In this document: in pieces, positions 22,594 to 30,631 of the stretch
How the letters are laid out: the number at the start of each line of letters is the position of its first letter
Position numbering within the stretch: the first letter of the stretch is position 1
Assembly: GCF_022693705.1 (NCBI RefSeq)
Contig: NZ_CP094288.1
Span: 546,490-610,489, forward strand
Direction: 5' to 3'
DNA from: Infirmifilum sp. NZ
Lineage (GTDB): Archaea > Thermoproteota > Thermoprotei > Thermofilales > Thermofilaceae
DNA length: 64,000 bases
Program-made: the position numbers and the translations under genes
Notes under the pieces: generated by a model
Databases searched by the model: none
Told to the model about the DNA's origin: nothing
What the model saw: the letters and a program-made list of their open reading frames with translations, nothing else

Positions 22594-23250
22594 TTAAAGG
22601 TTGTATTTGCCGTAGATGTCCTCGAGGCGTTCTAGGATACCCGTTACCCCTCGGGAGCGCCTACTCCTCCTCAGAATCCTCTTCGCTTCCCTCAGTGCTA
22701 GGAGCGCAGCCTGGTACTCCGCCTCGCGCTCTATCTGAAGCAGCACTTTCCTGACAACCTCGATCGCTCTGAGTATGGTTGCCTCCTCGGGCAGGTCTAT
22801 GTTAAACGAGACGTAGAGCGAGTCCTCGGCGAAGTCCACGTAGAGCTCGCTGATGTAGCCAGCGTCTTCTGCCTCCTCCAGTACTGTGGACAGAGCCTCC
22901 ATGTAGGCGTAGAAGCCGATGTAGCTCTCCCACGTTTGAGGCCACTCGTTTAGCTCGACGCGCGCGTGGCCTTTCCCAATCTTTACATCGAAGAAAAGCC
23001 TTGAGGAGTACCTCAGCGTGTAGACTATGTTCTCCTGCATTCTCTCAACAGGCTCTATGTAGACACCAGGAGGGATCTCCTTGAGCCTCAGCCTTCTCAG
23101 CCTCCAGAGAGGGACGGGAACGGTGTCGCCTACCCCCTCGTACACGCTTCCGTCGATATCAAGGTAAAGCACGTCGCCCTCCTCGGAGAAGAGGGCCTTT
23201 ATCTTCCCGCTGGCCACGAGCTTCGAGGGGGACTCGCGAAACTTGTCCAT
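22594..23250 (-). CDS. Unknown soluble protein, 218 aa
   Basis: A 218-residue alpha/beta protein. Beta-rich N-terminal half (SEEGDVLYLDIDGSVYEGVG, RLFFDVKIGKGHARVELNEW) and a long helical C-terminal half rich in Glu, Arg and Leu ending in a basic RRSRRSRG stretch. It has no signal peptide, membrane segment or catalytic motif I can name. It is monocistronic and read away from the HAD gene. Function not recognised. Confidence 0.65.
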   Translation of the reverse strand: MDKFRESPSKLVASGKIKALFSEEGDVLYLDIDGSVYEGVGDTVPVPLWRLRRLRLKEIPPGVYIEPVERMQENIVYTLRYSSRLFFDVKIGKGHARVELNEWPQTWESYIGFYAYMEALSTVLEEAEDAGYISELYVDFAEDSLYVSFNIDLPEEATILRAIEVVRKVLLQIEREAEYQAALLALREAKRILRRSRRSRGVTGILERLEDIYGKYNL

Positions 23251-23552
23251 AACTGTTTCAAGCCTTCCTTTATGGGCTAAAAGGTCATATTAAGGCTTAC
23301 CGTTAAGGCCGCGCCTGGCGCATAGCGAGGGGGTAGGGAGAGATTATGCAAGCCCGCCTGGTCGGTGAGGCTGTAGTCGGCAGCATTGTGTACCTCTGTC
23401 TCCCCGGGACTACACAGATCGGGCCTTGCAGAACCCATGGAACGGCTGCGAGTCCGAGGGGGAGGTAACGTCGAGTCAAGGGAAACGGCGGAGGCAGAAA
23501 GGATAAGAGATGAAGCTATATATTCCAGCGTGCGCAGGAAGTGGAGACTGCA
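23251..23552. other. About 300-base gene-free stretch, possible structured RNA
   Basis: I see no convincing gene. The GC-rich part (23300-23500) holds pairable arms: GTAGTC near 23372 with GACTAC near 23407, and CCTTG near 23423 with CAAGG near 23478. I could not match it to tRNA, SRP RNA or RNase P. CTATATAT at 23517-23524 is a good TATA box for the HAD gene downstream. Confidence 0.3.
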
Positions 23553-24257
23553 ATGGCTAAAGTGGTAAAGGCCGTCTTCTTCGATATGGGTGGCACGCTG
23601 GTCTACGACGTGGGCTTCGAGGAGGCTCTCTCGAGGAACTTAGCGAGCTTTGTGGAGAAGAAACTCGGGCTTCGGGTGGAGCGGGAAAAGGTTTTAAGCC
23701 TGTGGAACGGGGCCGGCGACTCGTGGCGCGACGTTGAGCTTTGGGACCTGGCAAGGGCGATGCTCTTTTTGCGTGAGCTCGGTGCGACTCCTAGGCCGAC
23801 TCTGGCTGAAGAGCTTTACGCTAGGGTCCTCAAGTCGTATGTAGAGGGGTTCAGGCTCGAACCTTGCGCTGAAGAGGTCTTTTCGAGACTGAAGGAGATG
23901 GGTTTACTGCTTGGGGTGATAACGAACGTTGGTAGCTATGAGATAGTGTCTCGTAGACTTGCTGAAGTCGGGCTTCTAGACTACGTTGACGTCCTGGTAG
24001 CATCGCAGGCTTTTGGCTGGAGAAAACCTTCCGAGGAGATCTTCAGGGTCGCCTGCTGGCTAGCAGGTCAAGAGCCCTCGACGTGCGTGCACGTCGGCGA
24101 TGACCCTGTTGCCGACGTTCTGGGGGCGAAGAAGGTTGGAATGAGGGCAATTCAGGTCCTGAGGGTTGCGAAGTACAGGTCGGATGACGCCGACGCTTAC
24201 GTCAACTCTGTTTCGGAGGTTCCATCGGTGGTGAGGTCCTGGCTCAGCTCGGAGTAA
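23553..24257 (+). CDS. HAD-superfamily hydrolase
   Basis: A 234-residue haloacid-dehalogenase-type phosphatase. Motif I is FFDMGGTLVYDVG with the nucleophile Asp, motif II VITNVG, motif III the Lys in FGWRKPS, and motif IV VGDDPVADVLGAKK. The helical cap between motifs I and II is of C1 type, which accepts small phosphorylated metabolites. I choose the ATG at 23553 because GGAG lies six bases before it; a GTG at 23541 is in frame. Its 3' end overlaps the convergent winged-helix gene by 61 bases. Confidence 0.9.
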   Translation: MAKVVKAVFFDMGGTLVYDVGFEEALSRNLASFVEKKLGLRVEREKVLSLWNGAGDSWRDVELWDLARAMLFLRELGATPRPTLAEELYARVLKSYVEGFRLEPCAEEVFSRLKEMGLLLGVITNVGSYEIVSRRLAEVGLLDYVDVLVASQAFGWRKPSEEIFRVACWLAGQEPSTCVHVGDDPVADVLGAKKVGMRAIQVLRVAKYRSDDADAYVNSVSEVPSVVRSWLSSE

Positions 24258-24823
24258 TGCTTTCCGTAGAGAAGGCTCAGAAGCCCGGACAGAGCATCTG
24301 CGAGTCTGTAGGCGAAGACTGCGATAATCAAGGAGTTCTCGCTGAGGGATTTCCTCCTCGTGATCTCGCGGCAGAGGTTACTCGCGTAAACGCAGAGGTT
24401 GATATCCGTTGGGGGGAGCTCTAGGGACCCGTTTCGGTACACCGAGATCACAGCGCCCTGCGCGCCGCCCCTAACTGCATCATCCCGCATTCCAAGGACG
24501 TTCAGCGGCGCAGTACGTGGGGCTCTAGCTATAGCTACAACGGCTACGTTCGCGTTAAGCTCCTGCGCGTCGCTGAGAAAAAAAGACGACACGCCTCTGC
24601 TCAGCAAGGTGCGTTCAACAGCCTCCCTACCCTTGGGGGAGATCCTGACCCCGGCTCTCCTCTTTTCAACGAAACCTGCCTGAGAGAGCTCCAGGAGGAT
24701 CCTCCTAACCCTGCCCTCTCCTATTCCCAGCTCCTCGGAGAGCTGCGCTCTTCCGATAAACGACTTTGAGAAGTAGAGAAAAAGCAGTACCAGTACATGC
24801 TCTTTAGAACTTCCAGTGCTCAT
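24197..24823 (-). CDS. Winged-helix protein (DUF4443-like)
   Basis: A 208-residue protein whose N-terminal 70 residues are a clear winged helix (RAQLSEELGIGEGRVRRILLELSQAGFVEKRR, GVRISPKGREAVE). The C-terminal domain is alpha/beta with a Val/Ala-rich core (NANVAVVAIAR, GGAQGAVISVYRNGSLELPP) and a helical end. This layout recalls archaeal DUF4443 regulators, whose ligand is unknown. It begins 20 bases before the end of the DUF4430 gene, so it is likely co-transcribed with that gene. Confidence 0.7.
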   Translation of the reverse strand: MSTGSSKEHVLVLLFLYFSKSFIGRAQLSEELGIGEGRVRRILLELSQAGFVEKRRAGVRISPKGREAVERTLLSRGVSSFFLSDAQELNANVAVVAIARAPRTAPLNVLGMRDDAVRGGAQGAVISVYRNGSLELPPTDINLCVYASNLCREITRRKSLSENSLIIAVFAYRLADALSGLLSLLYGKHYSELSQDLTTDGTSETELT

Positions 24824-25262
24824 ACCTCCAGACTATCGTCTCCCCGCTCACCAATTTATACCTATCAGCGGCGACCTCACCCGCCACGAGAGCCCTCTTG
24901 CCTTCATCGAACCTGTACCACATCCACGAGTACCCTTCGCTCTGGGACACTATCTTCTCTTGAACAGAGTTTACAGACGTGACGTACGCCCCCATGGACG
25001 ACAGCTTGTACTCCACCTGAGCGACGCTCACGAGAGCTGTGAGTGCCGTGGACCCCTGAGGCAACGGGGTGTTGTTAAACCACACTAACGTCCCGTTTCC
25101 GTAGTCAATTCCTATGTTGACGAGAATCGCCTTGCCCCCCAGCGATCCGACTTCGCGTCTGAGATAGCTGTTCTCCAGGTAGAGATAGCTGGCCACGCTT
25201 GTTGCAGCAATCGCCCAGATCAGCAACACTAAGAGCAAAATGTTCAGCTTTTTCTGCGACAC
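24804..25262 (-). CDS. Membrane-anchored DUF4430 (transcobalamin-like) protein
   Basis: A 152-residue protein with one N-terminal membrane helix (ILLLVLLIWAIAATSVASYL) and an external domain of DUF4430 type. Visible family landmarks are GAYVTSVNSV, GYSWMWYRFDEGK, and the end YKLVSGETIVWRYEHW. DUF4430 domains resemble the C-terminal half of transcobalamin and intrinsic factor and are often found beside ECF transporters. Its position next to an ECF S component supports a role in capturing a corrinoid-like ligand (inference). It starts at GTG, just downstream of its own TATA box. Confidence 0.75.
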   Translation of the reverse strand: MSQKKLNILLLVLLIWAIAATSVASYLYLENSYLRREVGSLGGKAILVNIGIDYGNGTLVWFNNTPLPQGSTALTALVSVAQVEYKLSSMGAYVTSVNSVQEKIVSQSEGYSWMWYRFDEGKRALVAGEVAADRYKLVSGETIVWRYEHWKF

Positions 25263-25285
25263 AAGAGCATTGGTTGATTATCCAT

Positions 25286-25293
25286 TATTTATA
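25286..25293 (-). promoter_or_regulatory. TATA box of the DUF4430 gene
   Basis: TATAAATA on the minus strand, inside the last codon of the S-component gene and about 27 bases before the GTG at 25262. The DUF4430 transcript is therefore probably leaderless and partly independent. Confidence 0.5.
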
Positions 25294-25810
25294 CTTTTCT
25301 CTTCGATAACTCCTCTATCAGCAGGATTGCTAAAAGCGACGTGGAGCCTTCGGTGAGTGGGCCTACCCCCACAAGGTAGCCCCCCATCACAGGGAGAAAC
25401 TCCCCAATGAGGCCTGTAAGAAATGCTTCAAGTGGACCAACCCCGAAGAGTACGTAGAGGATAGCTGAAGTAAGGATGTCAAACGAGAAAACGAGTATAT
25501 ATGTTGCAACAAAGTTGAAGGTTTTCCCAGCTCCTGGGTGGTAAACCCACCTGTAGAAAGAGGCGAAAAGTCCTGCAAGAGTAGCGTTCACGAGCGTCCA
25601 AGCTCCGGGGAAAATAATGAGGTCTGAAAGCGCATACGACAGAAAACCCACCAGGAAGCCGACCCGTGCTCCAAAGAGAACTGAAGAGACGAAGGCAAAA
25701 GCTAGAGGGATATTTATGAATTGTACAGCGGTTACAGCATTCTTTGAAACCCGGAACGCGACGCTGAGTGAAGTAAAAGTAGCCGTAAGGGCTATCTCTT
25801 TAGGTTTCAT
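25289..25810 (-). CDS. ECF transporter substrate-binding (S) component
   Basis: A 173-residue membrane protein with about six helices, typical of energy-coupling-factor S components: a short basic N-terminus (MKPKEIALTATFTSLSVAF), then INIPLAFAFVSSVLFGARVGFLVGFLSYALSDLI, and a late P-x-x-x-G-Y loop. I choose the ATG at 25810, since the TATA box at 25834-25841 sits upstream of it and inside the longer reading frame. No ATPase or T subunit is adjacent, so it must share an ECF module encoded elsewhere. The neighbouring DUF4430 protein suggests a cobalamin-like ligand. Confidence 0.8.
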   Translation of the reverse strand: MKPKEIALTATFTSLSVAFRVSKNAVTAVQFINIPLAFAFVSSVLFGARVGFLVGFLSYALSDLIIFPGAWTLVNATLAGLFASFYRWVYHPGAGKTFNFVATYILVFSFDILTSAILYVLFGVGPLEAFLTGLIGEFLPVMGGYLVGVGPLTEGSTSLLAILLIEELSKRKV

Positions 25811-26124
25811 CCGCGAAAATGGATAAACATCCATTTTATAAGTTTTTCGACGAATTCTGTGCACCGCTTCCCTAGACAGTACACAGTTAGAGACAGTAGA
25901 AGCAAAAAGAGTAGAATGATGATAAGAGCGGTGAGAGCATAGTAGGATCTAGCGTAGACTTCCAGAAGGACTGGACTGTTGAAGCCTGTCAAAGCCGCAG
26001 CTATGTTAACTATGCTGATCACAAGCATAAGCGTAAAGGCAAAGAAGAGGAGGATGAGCAGGATTTCAGCGGGAAGCCTCAAGGTTCTATCCCTGTGACT
26101 CGAGCCAGGAGAGTATGGACGCAA
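25807..26124 (-). CDS. Small two-helix membrane protein
   Basis: Up to 105 residues with two hydrophobic helices (ILLILLFFAFTLMLVISIVNIAA and ALTALIIILLFLLLLSLTVYCL). It lies between the DsbA-like protein and the S component. The ATG at 26124 overlaps the upstream gene by 38 bases; a TTG at 26082, just after the upstream stop, is an alternative start. Function unknown; position suggests a partner in the same envelope or transport module. Confidence 0.6.
   Translation of the reverse strand: MRPYSPGSSHRDRTLRLPAEILLILLFFAFTLMLVISIVNIAAALTGFNSPVLLEVYARSYYALTALIIILLFLLLLSLTVYCLGKRCTEFVEKLIKWMFIHFRG
25834..25841 (-). promoter_or_regulatory. TATA box of the ECF S-component gene
   Basis: TTATAAAA on the minus strand. 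It places transcription start near 25812 and so rules out the longer start codons at 25834 and 25864. Confidence 0.5.
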
Positions 26125-27388
26125 ACTGCTCCTGCGTGATGCAGGGCTTCAGCTGCAGGCATCCAGTTATGACGAGGCCTTTTCTGCTATCTTTGTTCCA
26201 GAAGAATAGCGTAGGAGTACCTGTGTATCCGATGTTTAGCAGTTGCTGGGCGTTCTGCTGGACCTCAGCGACCGTGCTGTTAGTGCAAGCGAGGGCTTTC
26301 TCCACGATCGTATCCTGCAAGTATCTCAACGCTATTTTCCTGGCGTCGCTCAGGGTTGTCGATACACCGCTCGCGTAGAGGTCATGGGTGATGTTGAAGT
26401 ACGCTGACGGGTCTCTTGAGTAGTTGTAAACGCACCTCGTAAACGCGTGCATGTCTGTGACCTCTGGGTGTACTATGAGGTCTACGAAGACCAGGCGAAT
26501 CCTGTTTTCCTTGACCAGGGACTGCAGGTAGCTACCCATGTTCGTGATGAGGTCTGCGCAGAAGGGGCAGTGGTAGTCCTCCAAGATGTACAGCGTAATG
26601 GGGGCATCCTCCCCGTATGCTACGCCGTTCTCGAGAAGGCTCGGCGGTGGGCTATGAGTTTCGTAAACCCCTATGTTCAGGTACTCCATCAAGGAGCTCT
26701 GAGTGTTGTTTGAAAGACCATATATGTTGTCTCGGAGCTTCACGAGGTACGGCACCCCCTCGGAGAGGTTGAAGTCCGATCTGAAGACGACTGCAGGCAG
26801 AGTCTGCAGTGGCACCCCCAACTCTTCTGGCCTTGACGTCGAGATCTTCGATATGTTGGCCAGCGCTACCTGGGTGAGCAGGTCCCTGAGCTGCTGCTCG
26901 CTGATGTTGATTTTCGCGAAAGGCGCTGAGCTCTCGACGATCACAGCTTCAGCGGTGGCTCCGAAGCTAGGGCTGACACCCTGGTAGTAGGCTAGGACGG
27001 CGGATATCGAGGGGGAAATCACTTTGTACTCGCCTACGCTCCCAGAGGTGAACTGGGCCAGAGCCGGGAGGTCCCCTTTGTAGAGCAACGCAGGGTATAC
27101 TCGCAGCCTCTGGGACAGTGACGAGGCTGGCACGGGACATACCGGCGTGTTGATGATGTTTATCCCGTAGTAGCTCTGCAGGATAGACTTGAACGCCGAG
27201 GTGATAGAGTCCATCGCGTTCTTCTGCTGCTCGTTCTCGTACACGTAGACCAGCGAGGGTGAGGGACAACCCGGCGCCTGAGGCTGCGTAGATGGGAGCG
27301 GTATTAGGCCCTTAAGCGTGAAGAACGCGAGTAAGCCGATGGCTACCAGCGCGGTAGCTACTATCAACAGCACGTGCTCTTTTTTCAT
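26087..27388 (-). CDS. Membrane-anchored DsbA-family thiol oxidoreductase
   Basis: A 433-residue protein with one N-terminal membrane helix (about 5-27). Residues about 40-245 form an external region without an obvious family. The C-terminal thioredoxin-fold domain (about 255-430) has the active site HCPFCADL after ITLYILEDY, and a cis-Pro loop TGTPTLFFW. DsbA-like proteins form or shuffle disulfides outside the cell. The downstream partners are a small membrane protein and an ECF S component. Confidence 0.83.
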   Translation of the reverse strand: MKKEHVLLIVATALVAIGLLAFFTLKGLIPLPSTQPQAPGCPSPSLVYVYENEQQKNAMDSITSAFKSILQSYYGINIINTPVCPVPASSLSQRLRVYPALLYKGDLPALAQFTSGSVGEYKVISPSISAVLAYYQGVSPSFGATAEAVIVESSAPFAKINISEQQLRDLLTQVALANISKISTSRPEELGVPLQTLPAVVFRSDFNLSEGVPYLVKLRDNIYGLSNNTQSSLMEYLNIGVYETHSPPPSLLENGVAYGEDAPITLYILEDYHCPFCADLITNMGSYLQSLVKENRIRLVFVDLIVHPEVTDMHAFTRCVYNYSRDPSAYFNITHDLYASGVSTTLSDARKIALRYLQDTIVEKALACTNSTVAEVQQNAQQLLNIGYTGTPTLFFWNKDSRKGLVITGCLQLKPCITQEQFASILSWLESQG

Positions 27389-27472
27389 CGAGCTTTCAGT
27401 CCTCGGAGCTGTAAGAGCGTAGCCTGTGAAATAAACCTGTCTGCCAGCCTAACCGCCTCAGCAGAGAGAAGA

Positions 27473-27480
27473 TATATAAA
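27473..27480 (+). promoter_or_regulatory. TATA box of the aminotransferase gene
   Basis: TATATAAA about 25 bases before the GTG at 27503. It fixes that GTG as a leaderless start and excludes the longer frame that would begin at 27374 inside the divergent gene. Confidence 0.6.
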
Positions 27481-27502
27481 TCATTTTCAGCAATTTTTTT
27501 AC

Positions 27503-28711
27503 GTGAGTAAAGTCCTAGGCCTCTCCAAGAGGATAAGCAGGCTGGACTACCCTATAAGGAAGTACAACGCGCTTGCGAGGAGCCTCGAGGAGAAGGGTGA
27601 GAAGGTCATTTATCTCAACATAGGTGACCCGCTGAAGTACGACTTCCAAACACCGAGAGAGCTCATCGAGGAGGCCTACCGCGCGATGCTCGAAAACCAC
27701 AACTACTACGCTTCATCGGAAGGTGTCCGCGAGCTACAGGAGGCGATCGCGTACAAGGAGAAGGTGTGGAACGGCGTCGAAGTTGAGAGCAGGAATGTTC
27801 TCGTGACGAGCGGCGTGTCGGAGGGTATAAACGCCCTGTTCGCCGCGCTTGTGGACGATGGCGAGAAGGTTCTGATACCTGATCCCAGCTACCCCCTTTA
27901 CATAAACTTCGCAGACTTCTACAACGCGAACAAGGTGTTTTACCCGCTGGTAGAAGAGGAGGGATGGGTACCTGACACGGACAGGCTTCGGAGGCTTGTA
28001 GATAATAACGTTAAGTTCATAGTGGTGAACAACCCGCACAACCCCACTGGCGCTGTGTACCCCGTGAAGACGATCAAAGAGATCCTCGACATAGCCGCGG
28101 AGTGGGACATCCCTGTCGTCAGCGATGAGATCTACGACGCGTTGACTTTTGAAGGCGAGTTTGTGAGTACCGCTAGGGTTGCAAGCAAGGACAACGTTGT
28201 GATAGGACTGAACGGCTTCTCGAAGACCTTCCTCGCCACGGGGTGGAGGCTCGGCTACGTGTACCTCAAGGGGCCTGAGGAGAAGGTTTCGCAGATCCGC
28301 TCAGCTATTCTGGCTTTTCTGATGACTAGGCTTTCCGCGGTCACGCCGTTGCAGGTCGCGCTGGCTAGGTTCGCCAGGAGGAAGCCACTGTTCCTCGAGG
28401 AGGTTAGGAGGAAGATGGATGAAAGGAGGAGGTTCACCTTTAAGCGCCTCAACGAGATCCCGGGCTTCCGGCTCCCCGTAGCCCCGGCAGGCGCTTTCTA
28501 CGCTTTCCCCCGTGTAGAGGCTAACATGAGTGACGAGGAGTTTGCCAGGCGGCTACTGCTGGAGGAGAAAGTCTTCGTGGTCTATGGCTCCGGCTTCGGG
28601 CCCGTTGGTGCAGGCCACGTAAGGCTTGTGTTCCTGCCGCCGCTTGAGGTGCTAGAGGAGGCCTTCAACAGGATCGAAAGGTTCATGAGAAGAATTCAGC
28701 GCACATCTTAG
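27503..28711 (+). CDS. Class I/II PLP-dependent aminotransferase
   Basis: A 402-residue enzyme of the aspartate/alanine aminotransferase fold. Landmarks: NIGDPLKYDFQTP at the start, NNPHNPTGAVYP, DEIYDALTFEG (the Asp pairing with the PLP pyridine nitrogen), GFSKTFLATGWRLGY with the PLP lysine, and a C-terminal Arg region (GAGHVRLVFL) that binds the substrate carboxylate. The GTG at 27503 gives a normal N-terminus (SKVLGLSKRISRLDYP). Archaeal members of this group act on alanine, aspartate or glutamate; the exact substrate is not readable. Confidence 0.9.
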   Translation: MSKVLGLSKRISRLDYPIRKYNALARSLEEKGEKVIYLNIGDPLKYDFQTPRELIEEAYRAMLENHNYYASSEGVRELQEAIAYKEKVWNGVEVESRNVLVTSGVSEGINALFAALVDDGEKVLIPDPSYPLYINFADFYNANKVFYPLVEEEGWVPDTDRLRRLVDNNVKFIVVNNPHNPTGAVYPVKTIKEILDIAAEWDIPVVSDEIYDALTFEGEFVSTARVASKDNVVIGLNGFSKTFLATGWRLGYVYLKGPEEKVSQIRSAILAFLMTRLSAVTPLQVALARFARRKPLFLEEVRRKMDERRRFTFKRLNEIPGFRLPVAPAGAFYAFPRVEANMSDEEFARRLLLEEKVFVVYGSGFGPVGAGHVRLVFLPPLEVLEEAFNRIERFMRRIQRTS

Positions 28712-28879
28712 CCTCACTCCCGTGAGCGCGCCCTCACCCCTAAGGAGACAACGATCATATTAAAGCCCTTACTCTTGCTAGGTCGGTGGGATCTACCCGC
28801 AGAGCATCCCGGTGAACTGGTTTCCCGTGGGCTGTTTAGATCCGGAGGGGTTTCCCGCGAAGGATTAAGGAGTAGCGGC
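28712..28879. ncRNA. Candidate structured RNA in a promoter-bearing gap
   Basis: ATATTAAA near 28757-28764 could be a TATA box. About 25 bases on begins a stretch with a perfect seven-base stem, GGATCTA at 28789-28795 and TAGATCC at 28837-28843, extended inward by CCC/GGG pairing. There is no reading frame of note and the next gene is on the opposite strand. I cannot assign it to a known RNA class. Confidence 0.25.
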
Positions 28880-29299
28880 TCAAGGCGTGACCTGTATGCC
28901 CCTTCTCTTGGCTATTTCTTTAAGGTCGGCATCGTACGTGGCTAGGACCGCGCCGAGGCGCTGGGCGAGGACTAGGATTATGTAGTCGTTTATCATAGTT
29001 GGGTCTGCGCTGTCCTCTTTCATCCACTCAAGAGCCTTTAGAAAAACCTCACTGTTCTCGCTGATGTAGATGAAGCGCGTATCCCCGAAGTATTCCTCGA
29101 GCTTCTCCCTGACGACGTCTAGGTCTATCTTAAACTTCGTCAGGAGCAACCACAAGTACTCGTGGAGGACAATGGATGCCATGTACACTCTGTCTGCATC
29201 ATCTAGAAGCTCGGACGCTTCAGCGTGTTTCTCGCTGTCCTCGAAGGTGTCGTGGAGCAGAATGTCTGTGTCTACGACAAGCCTGGTTACGTCTCCCAT
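28880..29299 (-). CDS. PIN-domain toxin (VapC-like)
   Basis: A 139-residue PIN-domain ribonuclease. The active-site acids are visible: Asp pair in LVVDTDILLHD, Glu in IVLHEYLWLL, NDYIILVLA (Asp) and LATYDADLKE. It overlaps the upstream AbrB-type antitoxin gene by 13 bases. Unlike the pair at 1.2-1.9 kb, this toxin has an AbrB-type rather than ribbon-helix-helix partner. The gene appears intact. Confidence 0.88.
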   Translation of the reverse strand: MGDVTRLVVDTDILLHDTFEDSEKHAEASELLDDADRVYMASIVLHEYLWLLLTKFKIDLDVVREKLEEYFGDTRFIYISENSEVFLKALEWMKEDSADPTMINDYIILVLAQRLGAVLATYDADLKEIAKRRGIQVTP

Positions 29300-29541
29300 C
29301 TGGCCACCACCAGCTCATCGAGGGCTTCCTTTATTAACCTCTCCATCTCCTCTGTTGTTACCTGCCGCCCTAGTTTAAGTGGTGCTCTCTTGCTCCGAAA
29401 CCTGAGAACCAGGTTTGAGCCCTCACGGGTTATGGTTACGTACGAGCCGGGCGCTACCCCTAGCTCGTTTAGAAGGGGTGCCGGGATCTTTAAGGTGCCG
29501 TCTTCGCCTAACCTAACTATGTAGCGTTTACGCGCAGGCAC
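29287..29541 (-). CDS. AbrB/SpoVT-type antitoxin
   Basis: An 84-residue protein with the swapped-hairpin AbrB DNA-binding fold: RYIVRLGEDGTLKIPAPLLNELGV then GSYVTITREGSNLVLRF. A charged helical tail (TTEEMERLIKEALDELVV) would contact the toxin. It precedes and overlaps the PIN toxin gene, the standard order for such pairs, and presumably represses the operon with it. Confidence 0.87.
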   Translation of the reverse strand: MPARKRYIVRLGEDGTLKIPAPLLNELGVAPGSYVTITREGSNLVLRFRSKRAPLKLGRQVTTEEMERLIKEALDELVVARWET

Positions 29542-29633
29542 AAGAGGCTCATAGCATTCGCGGCTTTTATACCTTAGCCGGACGAGATAACGTTTTAATG
29601 AGACGTGCTACATGCTAAACTAGGTTTACGCGG

Positions 29634-30014
29634 ATGTCGGAGGCAAGGACTTTCGAGCTTGACGGTGTAAAGTTTACGCTCCTAGAGGGTTTCAAGGACC
29701 TTTACAGAGTGCTGGCTGCGCAACCAGTCGGTGAAAGGTGGGATGTGCTCGCGGTAGACGAGTACATGACTGCTGAGATCGTGTCGATGGGCAACGTGGT
29801 AAGAGTAGCTTTATACGCTGAGGTCAATACCGAGAAGATTCCCGAGCAGGTACCTGCGGATCAAGACATTGAGGTTGAGGCGGAGCCTGGAAAGGTAAAA
29901 CTGCGCTTCCTAGCTGATTACACGTTTCAGGGCAGGACTACTGCGTTAGCCATAGTGAACCGCGTGAACAAGTTTAGGGGAGTACTCTCATCCATTCTGA
30001 GCTCTTCGAGGTAG
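29634..30014 (+). CDS. Unknown protein, 126 aa
   Basis: A 126-residue acidic protein with alternating strands and short helices (TFELDGVKFTLLEGF, VGERWDVLAVDEYMTAEIV, RVALYAEVNTEKI). It has no membrane segment, Cys cluster or recognised motif. It stands alone, divergent from the antitoxin gene. Codon use looks coding. Function not recognised. Confidence 0.6.
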   Translation: MSEARTFELDGVKFTLLEGFKDLYRVLAAQPVGERWDVLAVDEYMTAEIVSMGNVVRVALYAEVNTEKIPEQVPADQDIEVEAEPGKVKLRFLADYTFQGRTTALAIVNRVNKFRGVLSSILSSSR

Positions 30015-30244
30015 CCTGTACCTTATATTCCCGGGAGGGCGCCGGTCTTTACAAGCGAGTAAAGAAGCCTGTGCGTACCATGATTCGGTGAAAGTTTCAG
30101 CCTTCGATTCACGCGGCATTAGAAGGGATAAAACTAAATTTGGCGTTTACTTTCACTAAAAAAGAAGTTAACGTGCAGAAAGTGAAGACCTTTAGTGATG
30201 GGCCTTAAATAAGCAGGATCAATCCTACCCTTTGGGTGGAAATC

Positions 30245-30631
30245 GTGCCGAAACTTCGCTACGCGCCTGCATGCGACGTGGAAGCCATGGCTAAAGACAT
30301 CGTCGAGAAGCTGGATATGAGGTGGATTAGATTAGAGCATGTCAGGTTCGTAAGGAGTATGGGATCAAAGAGCTCGGCTACCGCGAGGATTTACGGGCTC
30401 CCGAAGTCGTTTCAGGTCGCGTTTAACCTCCCCCCGCTTTACGTCATCGAAGTGATCTCCGAGAAGTTCGACGTGCTCCCAGCCGAGAAGCAAGTGGAAG
30501 TTTTAGTACACGAGCTACTTCATATTCCCAGCAGTTTCTCAGGAGGCCTCCGACCTCACGGCAAGGCTGTTAACGATAGAGTCGTCCGCCGCCTTACAGA
30601 GAAATACCTCTCAAAGTTAGCTAGGCGATGA
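30245..30631 (+). CDS. Putative HExxH metallopeptidase (phage-type)
   Basis: A 128-residue protein with a zinc-protease motif VEVLVHELLHIP, the two His and the Glu in HELLH, and a third candidate ligand His in RPHGKAVN about 17 residues on. Size and pattern match the small putative phage metallopeptidase family, which is found in viruses and many archaea. I choose GTG 30245, because GGGTGG lies five bases before it; a GTG at 30236 is in frame. Function unproven; these proteins may act as proteases or metal-dependent inhibitors. Confidence 0.72.
   Translation: MPKLRYAPACDVEAMAKDIVEKLDMRWIRLEHVRFVRSMGSKSSATARIYGLPKSFQVAFNLPPLYVIEVISEKFDVLPAEKQVEVLVHELLHIPSSFSGGLRPHGKAVNDRVVRRLTEKYLSKLARR

Noticed and set aside
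27374-27502. N-terminal extension of the aminotransferase
   Set aside because: The TATA box at 27473-27480 lies within it and the extension does not resemble the family's N-terminus; GTG 27503 is the better start.
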